A DNA stretch of 64,000 nt from Mycobacterium sp. 852002-40037_SCH5390672 (GCF_001665875.1 NZ_LZTA01000082.1:23880-87879), one strand, 5' to 3'; positions 1-10,675 are shown, counted from the first letter of the stretch. A program made the numbers and translations. The notes: generated by a model from the letters alone, not told the origin.

Positions 1-20
1 TTTGCCGGGCTAAGTGGCTA

Positions 21-50
21 TTGACGTAAATTCACCGTCGCCCCTAACGT
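21..50 (+). promoter_or_regulatory. possible promoter upstream of whiB3
   Basis: TTGACG at 21-26 and TAACGT at 45-50 are 18 bases apart, which resembles a sigma-A-type -35/-10 pair. The predicted transcript would start about 100 bases before the whiB3 start codon. This rests on sequence resemblance alone. The rest of 1-159 shows no open frame or strong hairpin that I can support. Confidence 0.22.
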
Positions 51-159
51 CTACGCATGACGGGTAGTCATCGGTGACCCCACTCCACTTAATTTAAGTT
101 GCACCTATCGCTTTCACGAACCTGACCTCGAGCGGGCGGTGCAGAGAGGGAACAAACCA

Positions 160-468
160 ATGCCACAGCCGGAGCAGCTACCTGGACCCAACGCCGACAT
201 CTGGAATTGGCAACTCCAGGGATTGTGCCGCGGCGTTGATTCATCGATGTTTTTCCACCCCGACGGTGAGCGCGGCCGCGCGCGCATGCAACGTGAGCAG
301 CGCGCGAAAGAAATGTGCCGGCAGTGCCCGGTGATCCAGGAGTGCCGCTCGCATGCCCTCGAAGTCGGTGAGCCCTACGGCGTTTGGGGCGGCCTGTCGG
401 AGTCCGAGCGCGACCTGCTGCTCAAGGGCGACATCGGCCGCGGGCGCACCATCCGCCGCTCGGCGTAG
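160..468 (+). CDS. whiB3: WhiB3, iron-sulfur redox-sensing transcriptional regulator
   Basis: WhiB-family protein of 102 residues. It carries a redox-sensitive 4Fe-4S cluster and, in M. tuberculosis, binds the principal sigma factor and controls polyketide lipid synthesis and redox balance. The four cluster cysteines are visible: C23 in LQGLCRG, then C53, C56 and C62 in CRQCPVIQEC. The family turn GVWGG follows, then a basic C-terminus (GRTIRRSA) for DNA contact. The ATG at 160 is chosen because it begins MPQPEQLPGPNADIWNW, the known WhiB3 N-terminus, and gives the usual 102 residues; the GTG at 139 adds seven residues. The divergent or upstream neighbour lies outside the window. Downstream genes encode other iron or redox proteins. 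Confidence 0.96.
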   Translation: MPQPEQLPGPNADIWNWQLQGLCRGVDSSMFFHPDGERGRARMQREQRAKEMCRQCPVIQECRSHALEVGEPYGVWGGLSESERDLLLKGDIGRGRTIRRSA

Positions 469-535
469 TCCCTCGATTCGACCCGTCCCCGTCGCGGTTG
501 AACGATCTACGGCGCCAACCCGTGTCCTAGGCATG

Positions 536-564
536 GACTAGGCCGGCCGGTCGCGGTCCTAGTC
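536..564 (+). terminator. possible hairpin downstream of whiB3
   Basis: GACTAGG at 536-542 is complementary to CCTAGTC at 558-564 across a 15-base GC-rich loop. A further CCTAG at 526-530 could pair with the first arm instead, so two alternative structures are possible. It lies between whiB3 and the Rieske gene and could be a weak terminator. There is no T-run, so the assignment is weak. Confidence 0.25.
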
Positions 565-621
565 GACGCGGCGTCGAGCCCGTTGCGTCCCGCCGGCTCC
601 CGCACACACCGGAGGGGCGCT

Positions 622-1539
622 GTGGCGAATCGGTGGCAGCATGTCGAAAATCGAATCCGCACTACCGGGCTTGCGGTGCGGACCACCCTGGGTCAACAGG
701 CGTGGCTGGACCGGCCCGGCTACCGGCTCGAGCACGCTCTGACCTTCTTGTTCGCGGCCATGGGTGGTCACCGCGACCGAGTCAGCAACGCACTGCATGG
801 CACGTGGCTCGGTCATCCGCTGCACCCGGCGTTGACGTCGGTGCCGACCGGCGCGGTGGCGACGACGCTCGTCATGGACGCGGTCAGCGCGCTGCCCGGC
901 AGTGCCGCCCGACTGCGTGAGGGGTCAAGGTTCGCATTGGGTGTCGCACTCGTGGGGAGCCTCGGCGCCGCCGCGACCGGCGTGACGGATTGGCAGCACA
1001 CCCACGAGCAGTCGCGCCGGATCGGCCTTGTCCATGGCGCCCTCAACGTGATCGCAACGGCGCTGTATGCGGCGTCGTGGTGGGATCGGCGCCGCGGCCG
1101 CCACCGGCGTGGAATGGCGAGCAGCGCGGTGGGTTACGGCCTCACCCTCGGCAGCGGCTACCTGGGCGGGGCTTTGGTGTTCGGATCGGGCACCGGTGTG
1201 GACCGGTCCGGCCCCCGGTTGAGTGGCGACCGCTGGATGGCGGTGCTGGCGGCAACCGCGCTGGACGGCCAGCCGCAGCGGGTCGCGGTCAACGGCGTCG
1301 GCGTGGTCCTGTATCGCAGCGACGGCCGGATCATCGCGGTCGGTGAGCACTGCCCGCACCTCGGCGCACCGATGAGTGACGGCTGGATCGACCGCGGCCG
1401 AATCGTATGTCCCTGGCATGGTTCCAGATTCGCGTGCGGATCGGGTGATGTGCTGCGCGGCCCGGCGACGACGGCCCTGCCGCATTACCCGGTGCGGATT
1501 CGCGACGGGCTCGTCGAAATACATGGAATGGCGAAATGA
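622..1539 (+). CDS. DUF2231 membrane protein fused to a Rieske 2Fe-2S domain
   Basis: Protein of 305 residues in two parts. The N-terminal two thirds resemble DUF2231 membrane proteins, with the conserved stretch GHPLHPALTSVPTGA and several hydrophobic segments. The C-terminus is a Rieske ferredoxin-like domain with both cluster-binding boxes, CPHLG (C and H ligands) and CPWHG (C and H ligands). This arrangement suggests a membrane electron-transfer protein; the partner is unknown. GTG at 622 is chosen because GGAGGGG lies at 611-617, while the GTG or ATG-like starts further upstream lack a ribosome site. Its stop overlaps the start of the hemerythrin gene by four bases (ATGA), so the two are probably cotranslated. 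Confidence 0.85.
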   Translation: MANRWQHVENRIRTTGLAVRTTLGQQAWLDRPGYRLEHALTFLFAAMGGHRDRVSNALHGTWLGHPLHPALTSVPTGAVATTLVMDAVSALPGSAARLREGSRFALGVALVGSLGAAATGVTDWQHTHEQSRRIGLVHGALNVIATALYAASWWDRRRGRHRRGMASSAVGYGLTLGSGYLGGALVFGSGTGVDRSGPRLSGDRWMAVLAATALDGQPQRVAVNGVGVVLYRSDGRIIAVGEHCPHLGAPMSDGWIDRGRIVCPWHGSRFACGSGDVLRGPATTALPHYPVRIRDGLVEIHGMAK

Positions 1540-2021
1540 ACGCCTACGAGGTCCTTTTCGAGCACCACAATGTCTTACGCGATCTCTGCGCGAAGATCAC
1601 CGATATACCGGCGGATAGCGACGAGCGCCAGGACGCGCTCGACGGACTGCTGATTGAGCTGGACATCCACATGCGCATCGAGGACGACTTGTTCTACCCG
1701 GCCGTATCCGCGGCCAGCACGTTGGTCGCCATCGCCCATGCGGAGCACCGGCAGGTGTGGGATCAGCTGGCGGTGCTGCTGCGCACGTCGCCCGCCGCGC
1801 CGGAATACGCCGACGAATGGGAGGCGTTCGTGACGGTCCTCGACGCCCACGCCAGCGAGGAAGAGCGCGACTTATGCCCGGCCCCAATAGATTTGAGTGA
1901 TGACATGCTCGACGCGCTGGGAATCCGAATGGCCGAGCGCATCGCCCGGTTGCACCGCTCCCCCATCAACAGGTTCCGCGTTCGAAGCCGCAAGGCCCTG
2001 CTGAGCTCGCTGGGCAGGTAG
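1536..2021 (+). CDS. hemerythrin HHE-domain protein
   Basis: Protein of 161 residues in the hemerythrin HHE cation-binding family, which binds a di-iron centre and senses or handles O2, NO or oxidative stress. Candidate iron ligands appear in order: EHHNVL near residue 8, HMRIEDDLFYP near 45, AHAEH near 68 and HASEEERD near 105. The start overlaps the stop of the DUF2231/Rieske gene (ATGA at 1536-1539), so the two proteins are likely made together. Its place beside WhiB3 and a Rieske protein fits a small redox or oxygen-handling locus, but the substrate is not evident. Confidence 0.85.
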   Translation: MNAYEVLFEHHNVLRDLCAKITDIPADSDERQDALDGLLIELDIHMRIEDDLFYPAVSAASTLVAIAHAEHRQVWDQLAVLLRTSPAAPEYADEWEAFVTVLDAHASEEERDLCPAPIDLSDDMLDALGIRMAERIARLHRSPINRFRVRSRKALLSSLGR

Positions 2022-2187
2022 GCGCGGCGGGGCCGTGTCAGACCGCGCTGTTAACAACGTCTTTGAGGCCGGCAACACGACGCCGACGCATCTCGGGCGC
2101 ATCGTGGGCCCAGCCGCGGGCGCGACGGGGCGGGGCCGCCGAGTAGGTCGCCGTTTCGGCGAGGGCGAATGTGGGTAGGCACCGCAA

Positions 2188-2949
2188 ATGATGAAGGCCG
2201 CATGCTTTGCGGTCGCGGCGCTTACCGCGACCGTCGCACCGTTAGCCGCATGCTCAAACCAGCAAGGCAGCCAGCCCAATACGTCACCGCTGACCAGCTC
2301 GACACCAGGGGCGGAGCGGTTGACCACCCAGCTGAAGACCGCCGACGGGAGTCCGGTCGCCAACGCGACCTTCGAATTCGCCAACGGCTACGCGACGGTG
2401 ACCGTGGAAGCCGGCCCCAATCAGGTGCTCAGCCCCGGATTCCACGGGCTGCAAATCCATGCGGTGGGCAAATGCGAGGCCAATTCCGTTGCGCCGAGCG
2501 GAGGTTCGAGCGGGGACTTCGACTCCGCCGGAAGCGTCTATCAGGCGGCCAATCACACGAGTTACCCCGCCAGCGGTGACCTGACCGCCTTGCAAGTGCG
2601 TTCCGACGGCTCGGCGAAACTGGTCACCACCAGTAATGCGTTCACCTCAGCCGACCTGAGAAACAGCTCGGGCACCGCGCTGATCATCCACCAGACCGCG
2701 GATAATCTGGGCACCACCGCCCCCTCGGGTGAATCGGGCAAGCGACTGGCCTGCGGTGTGATCGCGGCCTCGTCCGCGACGACGACCTCGTCGACCACCA
2801 GCGTCACGACCAGCACCACCACCACCGTCGTGCCGCCGGCATCCACCAGCACGAGCACCAGCACCGTCACGGTCACCAGCACTCCGACCCTGACGTCCAC
2901 ACCGACCACGACCGTGACGACTCCGCCTTACTATCCGCCCGGGCGCTGA
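2188..2949 (+). CDS. SodC-like lipoprotein with degenerate copper site
   Basis: Exported protein of 253 residues related to mycobacterial Cu,Zn superoxide dismutase (SodC). The N-terminus is a lipoprotein signal with lipobox LAAC and Cys22. The SodC core follows ([48 protein letters not shown]). Copper ligands seem to be lost. The usual HIH is QIH here, and the usual GHYH is SVYQ. The later histidine of IIHQTADN is kept. The last 50 or so residues are a Thr/Ser/Val-rich low-complexity tail ending [10 protein letters not shown]. Dismutase activity therefore looks unlikely; a structural or cell-wall role is possible. It could start at the second ATG (2191). Confidence 0.8.
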   Translation: MMKAACFAVAALTATVAPLAACSNQQGSQPNTSPLTSSTPGAERLTTQLKTADGSPVANATFEFANGYATVTVEAGPNQVLSPGFHGLQIHAVGKCEANSVAPSGGSSGDFDSAGSVYQAANHTSYPASGDLTALQVRSDGSAKLVTTSNAFTSADLRNSSGTALIIHQTADNLGTTAPSGESGKRLACGVIAASSATTTSSTTSVTTSTTTTVVPPASTSTSTSTVTVTSTPTLTSTPTTTVTTPPYYPPGR

Positions 2950-3001
2950 CGCTAGGCCGAAAACCGAGTCTGGACGGCCGTGGGGCCCTTACAGTTCTGG
3001 C

Positions 3002-3403
3002 ATGCAGACGGCACTGTTTGCCCTGGGCCTGGTGCTTTTCCTGCTCGGGCTGCTCACCGGGCTGGCCGTGCCCGCGTTGAAAAATCCGCGCATGGCGCTG
3101 TCGAGCCACCTCGAGGCGTTGCTCAACGGCATCTTCCTGGTGGTGCTCGGCCTGCTGTGGCCGCACCTGCATTTGTCCCACGCGTGGGGGATCGCGGCGG
3201 TCGCACTTGTCGCCTACGCCGGCTACGCGAACTGGTTGGCGACGCTGCTCGCGGCGGCATGGGGCGCCGGCCGCAGATTGGCGCCGATCGCGACCGGCGA
3301 CCACGAGGCCTCGGGGGGAAAAGAAGGGCTCGTCAGCTTTTTGTTGATATCCCTGTCGCTGGCGATCTTAGTGGGCGTCGGCATTGTCATCGTCGGGCTC
3401 TGA
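3002..3403 (+). CDS. HabB-like (hydroxylaminobenzene mutase family) membrane protein
   Basis: Integral membrane protein of 133 residues with about four hydrophobic helices (residues 4-24, 40-57, 61-82 and 108-132). The motif PALKNPRMALSSHLEALLNG matches the hydroxylaminobenzene mutase HabA/HabB family as I remember it, where homologues isomerise hydroxylaminobenzene to aminophenol. In mycobacteria this family is annotated by similarity only, so the true substrate is unknown. It is convergent with groEL1, from which it is separated by a hairpin terminator. Confidence 0.65.
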   Translation: MQTALFALGLVLFLLGLLTGLAVPALKNPRMALSSHLEALLNGIFLVVLGLLWPHLHLSHAWGIAAVALVAYAGYANWLATLLAAAWGAGRRLAPIATGDHEASGGKEGLVSFLLISLSLAILVGVGIVIVGL

Positions 3404-3440
3404 CGACGACCCACCAGCACAGTGAGGCCTGAACGATAAA

Positions 3441-3470
3441 GCGCCCCCGGCCTTTTCGAGCCGGGGGCGC
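3441..3470 (-). terminator. intrinsic terminator of groEL1
   Basis: An 11-bp perfect stem (GCGCCCCCGGC at 3441-3451, complement at 3460-3470) has an 8-base loop. Read on the minus strand it is followed by TTTATCGTT, and it lies 15 bases beyond the groEL1 stop. It could also stop transcripts arriving from the HabB-like gene on the other strand. Confidence 0.75.
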
Positions 3471-3485
3471 TTGTCGTCGTTTCAC

Positions 3486-5105
<1,620 letters not shown>

Positions 5106-5185
5106 CAGGCTCCTTCAGCCAAACGCATGCCGCCCCGGAAATCACCCGCGCATGACGCGGGGATCCCCGGGGCGGAACACGGTTC

Positions 5186-5488
5186 TTACTTGGAGACGAC
5201 AGCCAGCACGTCGCGTGCCGACAGGATCAGGTACTCCTCGCCGCCGTACTTGATTTCGGTGCCGCCGTACTTGCTGTAGATGACGGTGTCACCTTCCGAG
5301 ACGTCCAGCGGGATGCGCTTCGCGCCGTCTTCGTCCCACCGGCCGGGGCCGACTGCGACGACGGTGCCTTCCTGCGGCTTCTCCTTGGCGGTGTCAGGAA
5401 TGACCAGACCAGACGCGGTCGTGGTCTCGGCCTCGTTGGCCTGCACGAGAATCTTGTCCTCGAGTGGCTTGATCTTCACCTTCGCCAC
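5186..5488 (-). CDS. groES: 10-kDa co-chaperonin GroES
   Basis: Co-chaperonin of 100 residues that caps the GroEL barrel. The GTG at 5488 gives [15 protein letters not shown], the conserved mycobacterial start, and the mobile-loop region [12 protein letters not shown] is intact. Upstream in-frame codons only extend into sequence without similarity. It is first in the groES-groEL1 pair, with a CIRCE operator about 170 bases upstream, so HrcA-controlled heat induction is expected. Confidence 0.97.
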   Translation of the reverse strand: MAKVKIKPLEDKILVQANEAETTTASGLVIPDTAKEKPQEGTVVAVGPGRWDEDGAKRIPLDVSEGDTVIYSKYGGTEIKYGGEEYLILSARDVLAVVSK

Positions 5489-5655
5489 GATTGGAGCCCT
5501 CCAGTGTTTGGGTCGGGTCCGGGACGTGCCCGGACCGGAGTTGACGGGCGGTACGGGTTGACCCCGCACCTTCCGAGTTATCAGGTGTTCGGCATCCGTC
5601 CATGCCCGAGCGCCGTCGTCGCGGGTGCCGACACAGGGGCTTGGCCGATTGCCAC

Positions 5656-5682
5656 CTAGCACTCTATACATGCGAGTGCTAG
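5656..5682 (-). promoter_or_regulatory. CIRCE operator (HrcA site) and groES promoter
   Basis: CTAGCACTC (5656-5664), nine bases, then GAGTGCTAG (5674-5682) form a perfect inverted repeat matching the CIRCE consensus bound by HrcA. On the minus strand TTGAGT (5684-5689) and TATAGA (5663-5668) could be the -35 and -10 boxes. The operator would then cover the promoter of groES-groEL1. A further GCACTC half-repeat at 5682-5687 extends the symmetry. Confidence 0.92.
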
Positions 5683-5738
5683 CACTCAAGGGCACCCCGC
5701 TGCTTCTCGCACGTTGGCCTGTCCGCGCTCAGCGAACA

Positions 5739-6767
5739 TCAGCTCACCTGCCCTTTCAGCACCGGCAGCCCCGGATCGCTGGGCACGTCCAACGGGGAGG
5801 GCGGCGCCCCCGCGGCCACCAGCTGCGCGGCGAAGGACGCGATCATCGCCCCGTTGTCGGTGCACAGCCGCGGCCTGGGGATCCGCAGCGCCAGCCCGGC
5901 CGCGGCGCAGCGCTGCTCGGCCACCTCGCGCAACCGCGAATTCGCCGCCACTCCGCCGGCGATCAGCAAGGTCGAGGCGCCGAGATCCGTCGTCGCACGC
6001 ACTGCCTTGCGGGTCAGCACGTCGGCGACGGCCTCCTGGAACCCGGCCGCGACATCGGCGTTCACCGCGTCCGGGTGGCTTTCCAGGTATCGCGCGACGG
6101 CGGTCTTGAGCCCGGAGAAGCTGAAGGCGTACGGATCGTCGCGCGGTCCGGTCATGCCGCGCGGAAAGGCGATGGCGTCGCGATCACCGGTGCGGGCCAG
6201 CTCGTCGAGCACCCGGCCGCCCGGGTAACCCAGCCCCAGGAGCCGCGCCACCTTGTCGTAGGCCTCGCCGGCGGCGTCGTCGACGGTGCTGCCGAGCTCG
6301 ACGATCGGCTCGCCGAGGGAACGCACATGCAATAAGTGGGTGTGGCCCCCGGAGACCAGCAACGCCACACACTCGGGCAGCGGCCCGTGCTCGTAGACGT
6401 CGGCGGCCAGATGGCCGCCCAGGTGGTTCACCGCATAGAAGGGCACCCCCCAGGCGGCCGAATACGCTTTGGCCGCAGCAACTCCGACCAGCAGGGCACC
6501 GGCCAGCCCGGGACCGATGGTGGCCGCGACGATGTCGGGCTTGTCCAGTCCGGCGGTAGACAGCGCGCGGCGCATGGCGGGGCCCAGCGCCTCCAGGTGC
6601 GCGCGCGAGGCGATCTCGGGCACCACGCCGCCGAACCGCACGTGTTCGTCGACGCTGGACGCCACCTCGTCGGCCAGCAGAGTCACGGTGCCGTCGTCAT
6701 CCAGCCGCGCGATGCCGACTCCGGTTTCGTCGCAAGAGGTTTCGATGGCCAAGATGTTGGTCGTCAT
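5739..6767 (-). CDS. tsaD: tRNA t6A37 threonylcarbamoyltransferase TsaD
   Basis: Protein of 342 residues (old name Gcp). TsaD transfers the threonylcarbamoyl group to A37 of ANN-decoding tRNAs, working with TsaB and TsaE encoded just upstream. The signature [11 protein letters not shown] lies near the N-terminus, the metal-binding HLGGH box near residue 112 and the ATP loop SGGHTH near 138. The ATG overlaps the rimI stop as ATGA (6764-6767), so it is the last gene of a translationally coupled operon. It ends about 80 bases before the CIRCE site. Confidence 0.97.
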   Translation of the reverse strand: MTTNILAIETSCDETGVGIARLDDDGTVTLLADEVASSVDEHVRFGGVVPEIASRAHLEALGPAMRRALSTAGLDKPDIVAATIGPGLAGALLVGVAAAKAYSAAWGVPFYAVNHLGGHLAADVYEHGPLPECVALLVSGGHTHLLHVRSLGEPIVELGSTVDDAAGEAYDKVARLLGLGYPGGRVLDELARTGDRDAIAFPRGMTGPRDDPYAFSFSGLKTAVARYLESHPDAVNADVAAGFQEAVADVLTRKAVRATTDLGASTLLIAGGVAANSRLREVAEQRCAAAGLALRIPRPRLCTDNGAMIASFAAQLVAAGAPPSPLDVPSDPGLPVLKGQVS

Positions 6768-7231
6768 AGCGCCTCCCGCCGCATCGTGTACGCGTCGGCG
6801 CCGCTGACGCGGTAATAGCGGCGGCGCAGGCCGATCTGCTCGAACCCGACGCTGGTATACAGCCCGATGGCCGCCTCGTTGTCGGTGCGGACTTCCAGGT
6901 ACACGACACCGCCGTCGGCGAAGGTCAGCAGCTCGTCGAGCAGCCGGCGGCCGATGCCCCGGCCTTGGTATGCCGGATCCACGCCGATGGTGTGCACCTC
7001 GTATTCGTAGGGAGGGGTGCGGCCCAACCGCGAGATGCCGGCGTAGCCGACCAGCGTCTCTCCCACCCGCGCGCCCACGTAATGGTTGTGGGCGCTGGCC
7101 AATTCGCGGTGAAACGCCGCCGCGGGCCAGGGGTCGTCACCGTCGAAGAGCTGCGCCTCCAGCTCGGCGCAACGCTGTGCGTCGCCCCGGGTCAGGCCGC
7201 CGACAGTCGCGGGCTCGCTGCGTGCGGTCAC
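6764..7231 (-). CDS. rimI: ribosomal-protein-alanine N-acetyltransferase RimI
   Basis: GNAT-family N-acetyltransferase of 155 residues, predicted to acetylate the N-terminal residue of a ribosomal protein such as S18. The acetyl-CoA pyrophosphate loop is [13 protein letters not shown] near residue 80, and [20 protein letters not shown] matches the C-terminal GNAT fold. GTG at 7231 is chosen because it overlaps the tsaB stop (GTGA), as the other genes of this operon do. Longer in-frame extensions run through tsaB and are not credible. It sits between tsaB and tsaD, a common actinobacterial order. Confidence 0.94.
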   Translation of the reverse strand: MTARSEPATVGGLTRGDAQRCAELEAQLFDGDDPWPAAAFHRELASAHNHYVGARVGETLVGYAGISRLGRTPPYEYEVHTIGVDPAYQGRGIGRRLLDELLTFADGGVVYLEVRTDNEAAIGLYTSVGFEQIGLRRRYYRVSGADAYTMRREAL

Positions 7232-7860
7232 TGCCGCGCCGCCAACGGTTTGGCATCGGGCCGACGCAGATACAGCGCCACCAGCGGCTCCGGGTCGGCG
7301 GACCAATCGGCCACGGCGGCAACCAATCCGGCCGGTGTCGGCGAGGCGGGCTCGCACACCGGCACACCGAACAGGCTTGCGTGGTCGGGCGAGCCGGCGA
7401 CGGCCTGCGCGGTGCCCGGGTCGACGTCGGCCGGGGGGTTGACCGATGGGCCGTGGGTGCGCACTCCGTCGCGGTAGCGGGCCCAGTAGACCTCGCGACG
7501 GCGGGCATCGGTGACCACCAACGTGTCCCCGGTGGTTCGCACGCCGATGGCGTCCAGGCTGCACACGCCGCGCACACCGATGCCCAGCGCATGCCCGTAG
7601 GCGGCGGCGGTGGCCATGCCGGCCCGCAGCCCGGTGAACGGGCCCGGACCACAGCCCACCACGACAGCATCCAGGTCGGCCATCGATAGGCCTGAATCGC
7701 TGAGGGCGGCAAGCACATTCGGTGTGAGACGTTCAGCGTGGGCCCGGGCGTCGACGGTGATCCGCTCGGCCAGCACATTCAGATCGTCACGCCGCACGAT
7801 GCCGGCCGTCACCGCCGGGGTGGAGGTGTCCAGGGCAAGGACAATGCTCGTACGGCTCAT
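7228..7860 (-). CDS. tsaB: t6A synthesis partner protein TsaB
   Basis: Protein of 210 residues, the ASKHA-fold partner that binds TsaD in the t6A tRNA modification complex. The N-terminus VLALDTSTPAVTAGI and the motif GCGPGPFTGLRAG near residue 66 are typical of TsaB (YeaZ). The ATG at 7860 overlaps the tsaE stop (ATGA), and its own stop overlaps the rimI start, so the whole set is translationally coupled. It lacks the metal-binding histidines of TsaD, as expected for this family. Confidence 0.95.
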   Translation of the reverse strand: MSRTSIVLALDTSTPAVTAGIVRRDDLNVLAERITVDARAHAERLTPNVLAALSDSGLSMADLDAVVVGCGPGPFTGLRAGMATAAAYGHALGIGVRGVCSLDAIGVRTTGDTLVVTDARRREVYWARYRDGVRTHGPSVNPPADVDPGTAQAVAGSPDHASLFGVPVCEPASPTPAGLVAAVADWSADPEPLVALYLRRPDAKPLAARQ

Positions 7861-8345
7861 GAGGCATCCTCGTTGGCCGCCCACCGCCAGGTCGCGATCC
7901 GTACGTCGGATCGGGTGACGCGCTCCAGCCGGATGTCCAGATGCCGCTCGGCAAGCCGCTCCACCAAGCCCTCGCCCCATTCCACCACGACGACAGCGTC
8001 GTCGAGATCGCTGTCCAAGTCCAGTGAGTCGAGTTCACCGAGCAGGTCGGCGCCTTGATTGTCGGTGTGGTCGAGCAACCGGTACATGTCGACGTGGATC
8101 ATGGCCGGGCCGCCGGGCCGCCGCGCCGGGTGCACCCGCGCCAGCACGTAAGACGGTGAGGTGACCGGTCCGTCGACATCCATCGCCGCGGCAATACCCT
8201 TGGCCAGCACGGTCTTTCCCGCGCCGAGCGGGCCGGAGAGCACCACCACGTCGCCCGCGCGCAGCTGCCGGCCCAGCTGCGACCCCAGCGCCATGGTGTC
8301 CTCGACGCGCTCGAGCGTCGCGGTGCCGCCATTGATCTCAGCCAC
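7857..8345 (-). CDS. tsaE: t6A synthesis ATPase TsaE
   Basis: P-loop ATPase of 162 residues needed to reset the TsaB-TsaD complex. The Walker A motif is SGPLGAGKTVLAKG near residue 38, SPSYVL follows, and the motif VVVVEWGEGL near residue 118 is typical of the family. It starts with GTG at 8345 inside the end of the hydrolase gene (8-base overlap). Its stop overlaps the tsaB start. Confidence 0.95.
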   Translation of the reverse strand: MAEINGGTATLERVEDTMALGSQLGRQLRAGDVVVLSGPLGAGKTVLAKGIAAAMDVDGPVTSPSYVLARVHPARRPGGPAMIHVDMYRLLDHTDNQGADLLGELDSLDLDSDLDDAVVVVEWGEGLVERLAERHLDIRLERVTRSDVRIATWRWAANEDAS

Positions 8346-9450
8346 CGCGCCGCAGCCTTTCTCGCATTCGGCGCATCCGCAGGGCCGCCTTGCTCGGGGT
8401 GGCCCGCCTGACCAGTCGGACCAGGCCGCCGTTGATGGCCTCGGGCTTGTCGAGCAGCGCCAGGTGGCTGGCGCCGGCGACGATGACCAGCTCGGACTGC
8501 GGCAGGGCGGCGGCCATCCGTCGTGAATATTCGTCCGGGGTGAGCAGGTCGTGGTCGCCGCACGCGATCAGGGTGGGGACTCGCAGCAACGTCCACAGCC
8601 CGGCGGTTTCGTCATGTTCTTCCAACGCGTCCAGGAAGCCCACCATGGTGGGGATCGGGGTGCTGTTCATCATGCGCTGGGAGAACGCGTCCAGGCTCCG
8701 GCTGACCTGCAGGTCGCTGTAGGAGGCGGCTCGCAACACCGGGCCGATCAACGACCGGGACACGTTGCGGCCGCGGTGCATCAGCTTCGGCGCGGATCGT
8801 GCGGCGACCCGGACCGCTTCCAGCGCAGGGTTTTTCAGAATCTCGCCCAGCGGTGACCTCGAAACGCCCTCGGCCGCTGACGAAATCAGCGCGGCGCCCA
8901 CGATTCGACGGCCGTACTGCTCGGGGAACTGGCGGGCATGGGACAACACCGTCATGCCGCCCATCGAGTGGCCCACCAGCACAACCATTCCGCGTGGTAC
9001 CACCACATTCAGCACGGTCTGCAGGTCCTTGCCGAGTTGGGTCAGGGTGTAGGTCTCGGGGTCGGCCTCGCCGGATCTGCCGTGCCCGCGCTGGTCGTAG
9101 AAGACCACCCGCACGCCGGGACCCAACTGATCGGGGAGCCGCGTGCGCTGAAAATGAAAGGCGCCCATCTGCAGGCAGAATCCGTGCACGAACACCAGGG
9201 TCAGCGGTGCATCGGCCGGTCCGGTATCGCGGACCGCCAGCGGTATCCCGTCGGGCGTGGCCACCACCAGGCTGGCGTCGTCCTCGAGCCTGTTGAAATC
9301 CTCATCGGCGTAAGGGTCTTCGGCGGTGGCGCGCTGGGTCATCGACCGGCGGGCGGAGGCTCCGATGATGGTGGCGACGGCGGTCACCCCCGCGCCTCCC
9401 GCAAGCCAGGCCCTGCCCTTGCGGCGCCGGCGGGATTCCTCAGCGCTCAA
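8338..9450 (-). CDS. alpha/beta hydrolase with N-terminal membrane anchor
   Basis: Protein of 370 residues. A basic N-terminus and a hydrophobic stretch ([19 protein letters not shown]) suggest a signal anchor. An alpha/beta hydrolase domain follows: oxyanion motif VHGFCLQMG near residue 88, nucleophile elbow GHSMGG near 160, acid residue in GDHDLLTP and catalytic His in ASHLALLD. Substrate is unknown; lipid or peptide esters are possible. It starts with TTG at 9450, overlapping the alr stop by 11 bases. It sits between alr and tsaE, and a hydrolase in this position is common in actinobacteria although I recall it as absent at this spot in H37Rv. Confidence 0.85.
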   Translation of the reverse strand: MSAEESRRRRKGRAWLAGGAGVTAVATIIGASARRSMTQRATAEDPYADEDFNRLEDDASLVVATPDGIPLAVRDTGPADAPLTLVFVHGFCLQMGAFHFQRTRLPDQLGPGVRVVFYDQRGHGRSGEADPETYTLTQLGKDLQTVLNVVVPRGMVVLVGHSMGGMTVLSHARQFPEQYGRRIVGAALISSAAEGVSRSPLGEILKNPALEAVRVAARSAPKLMHRGRNVSRSLIGPVLRAASYSDLQVSRSLDAFSQRMMNSTPIPTMVGFLDALEEHDETAGLWTLLRVPTLIACGDHDLLTPDEYSRRMAAALPQSELVIVAGASHLALLDKPEAINGGLVRLVRRATPSKAALRMRRMRERLRRGG

Positions 9451-10615
9451 CGGTTTGTGCCTCGCGGTAGGTCCTGGTGATCCGCCCGCGGGGACTGGTC
9501 ACCACTTCGTAATGGATGGTGCCGAGCAGATCGGCCCAATCCTGCGCGGTGGGTTCACCGCCGCCGCCGGGCCCGAACAGGATCGCCTCGTCACCTTCGG
9601 CGACGTCGACGCGCCCCGGGCCGAGGTCGACGACGAACTGGTCCATGCAGATCCGCCCGACGCCCGGCCGCCGCCTGCCGTTGATCAGCACCTCGAGCCG
9701 GCCGCCCAGCGACCGGAAGATGCCGTCGGCGTAGCCCACCGGCAACAGCGCGAGGTTGGTGTCATGCTGCGCGGTCCAGGTGTGCCCGTAGGACACGCTC
9801 TCCCCGGCACGAATCGACTTCACCAGGGTCACAATGCATTTCACCGTCATCGCCGGCACCAGACCCATGTCGCCCAGCTCGGGTACCGGGCTCAGCCCGT
9901 ATACCGCGATGCCGGGGCGCACCATGTCGAAGGCCAGATCGGGACGAGACATCGTGGCAGAGGAATTCGACAGATGCGCCACGTCGAACCGCACACCCTG
10001 ATCGCGCGCCTGCGCCAGCATGTCGGCGAACCGTTGGGCCTGAAGGTTATTCACAGGATTCGCGGGCTGGTCGGCGTACACCATGTGCGACATCAGCCCC
10101 CGCAGCACGATGGCCTGCTCGGCGACCGCCCGGCGCAGCGCGGTCAGCATCGAGGCGTATTGCGCCGGTAGTACCCCGTTGCGGTTCAGCCCGGTGTCGA
10201 CCTTGACGGTGACCGTCGCGGTGCGGCCGGTGCGGCGCGCCGCGTCCAACAGCTCGTCGAGCTGGCGCTCCGATGACACCGCGATCTGAACGTCGGCCAG
10301 CAGCGCGGGCCCGAAGTCGATACCCGGCGGATGCAACCAGGCCAGCACCGGCGCGGTGATTCCGTCGGCGCGCAGCGCCAAAGCCTCGGCGACGGTGGCG
10401 ACCCCCAATTCGGCCGCACCGGCGGCCAACACAGTGCGGGCCACCGGGGTGCCCCCGTGGCCATAGCCGTCGGCCTTGACGACGGCCATCACCTGGGCGG
10501 AACCGGCGTGCTCACGCAGCACCCGCACGTTGTGCGCAATCGCCTCCAGGTCCACGACGGCCTCGGCGAGGACGCCCGGCGCCAGGGATATCGGGGTAAC
10601 TGCCACGGTCGCCAT
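9440..10615 (-). CDS. alr: alanine racemase
   Basis: PLP-dependent racemase of 391 residues that makes D-alanine for peptidoglycan and is the target of D-cycloserine. The cofactor lysine lies in [11 protein letters not shown] near residue 44. The second catalytic base is the Tyr of SVSYGHTW near residue 274. ATG at 10615 gives an N-terminus [11 protein letters not shown] that aligns with mycobacterial Alr; another ATG at 10639 would add eight residues. It is the first gene of the operon running into the hydrolase and t6A genes. Confidence 0.96.
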   Translation of the reverse strand: MATVAVTPISLAPGVLAEAVVDLEAIAHNVRVLREHAGSAQVMAVVKADGYGHGGTPVARTVLAAGAAELGVATVAEALALRADGITAPVLAWLHPPGIDFGPALLADVQIAVSSERQLDELLDAARRTGRTATVTVKVDTGLNRNGVLPAQYASMLTALRRAVAEQAIVLRGLMSHMVYADQPANPVNNLQAQRFADMLAQARDQGVRFDVAHLSNSSATMSRPDLAFDMVRPGIAVYGLSPVPELGDMGLVPAMTVKCIVTLVKSIRAGESVSYGHTWTAQHDTNLALLPVGYADGIFRSLGGRLEVLINGRRRPGVGRICMDQFVVDLGPGRVDVAEGDEAILFGPGGGGEPTAQDWADLLGTIHYEVVTSPRGRITRTYREAQTVER

Positions 10616-10675
10616 TGTCCCAGAGCCCGGTTCCGGCATGCCCGTCCCACCGCCACGCGGGTGTGCCCGACGGCG

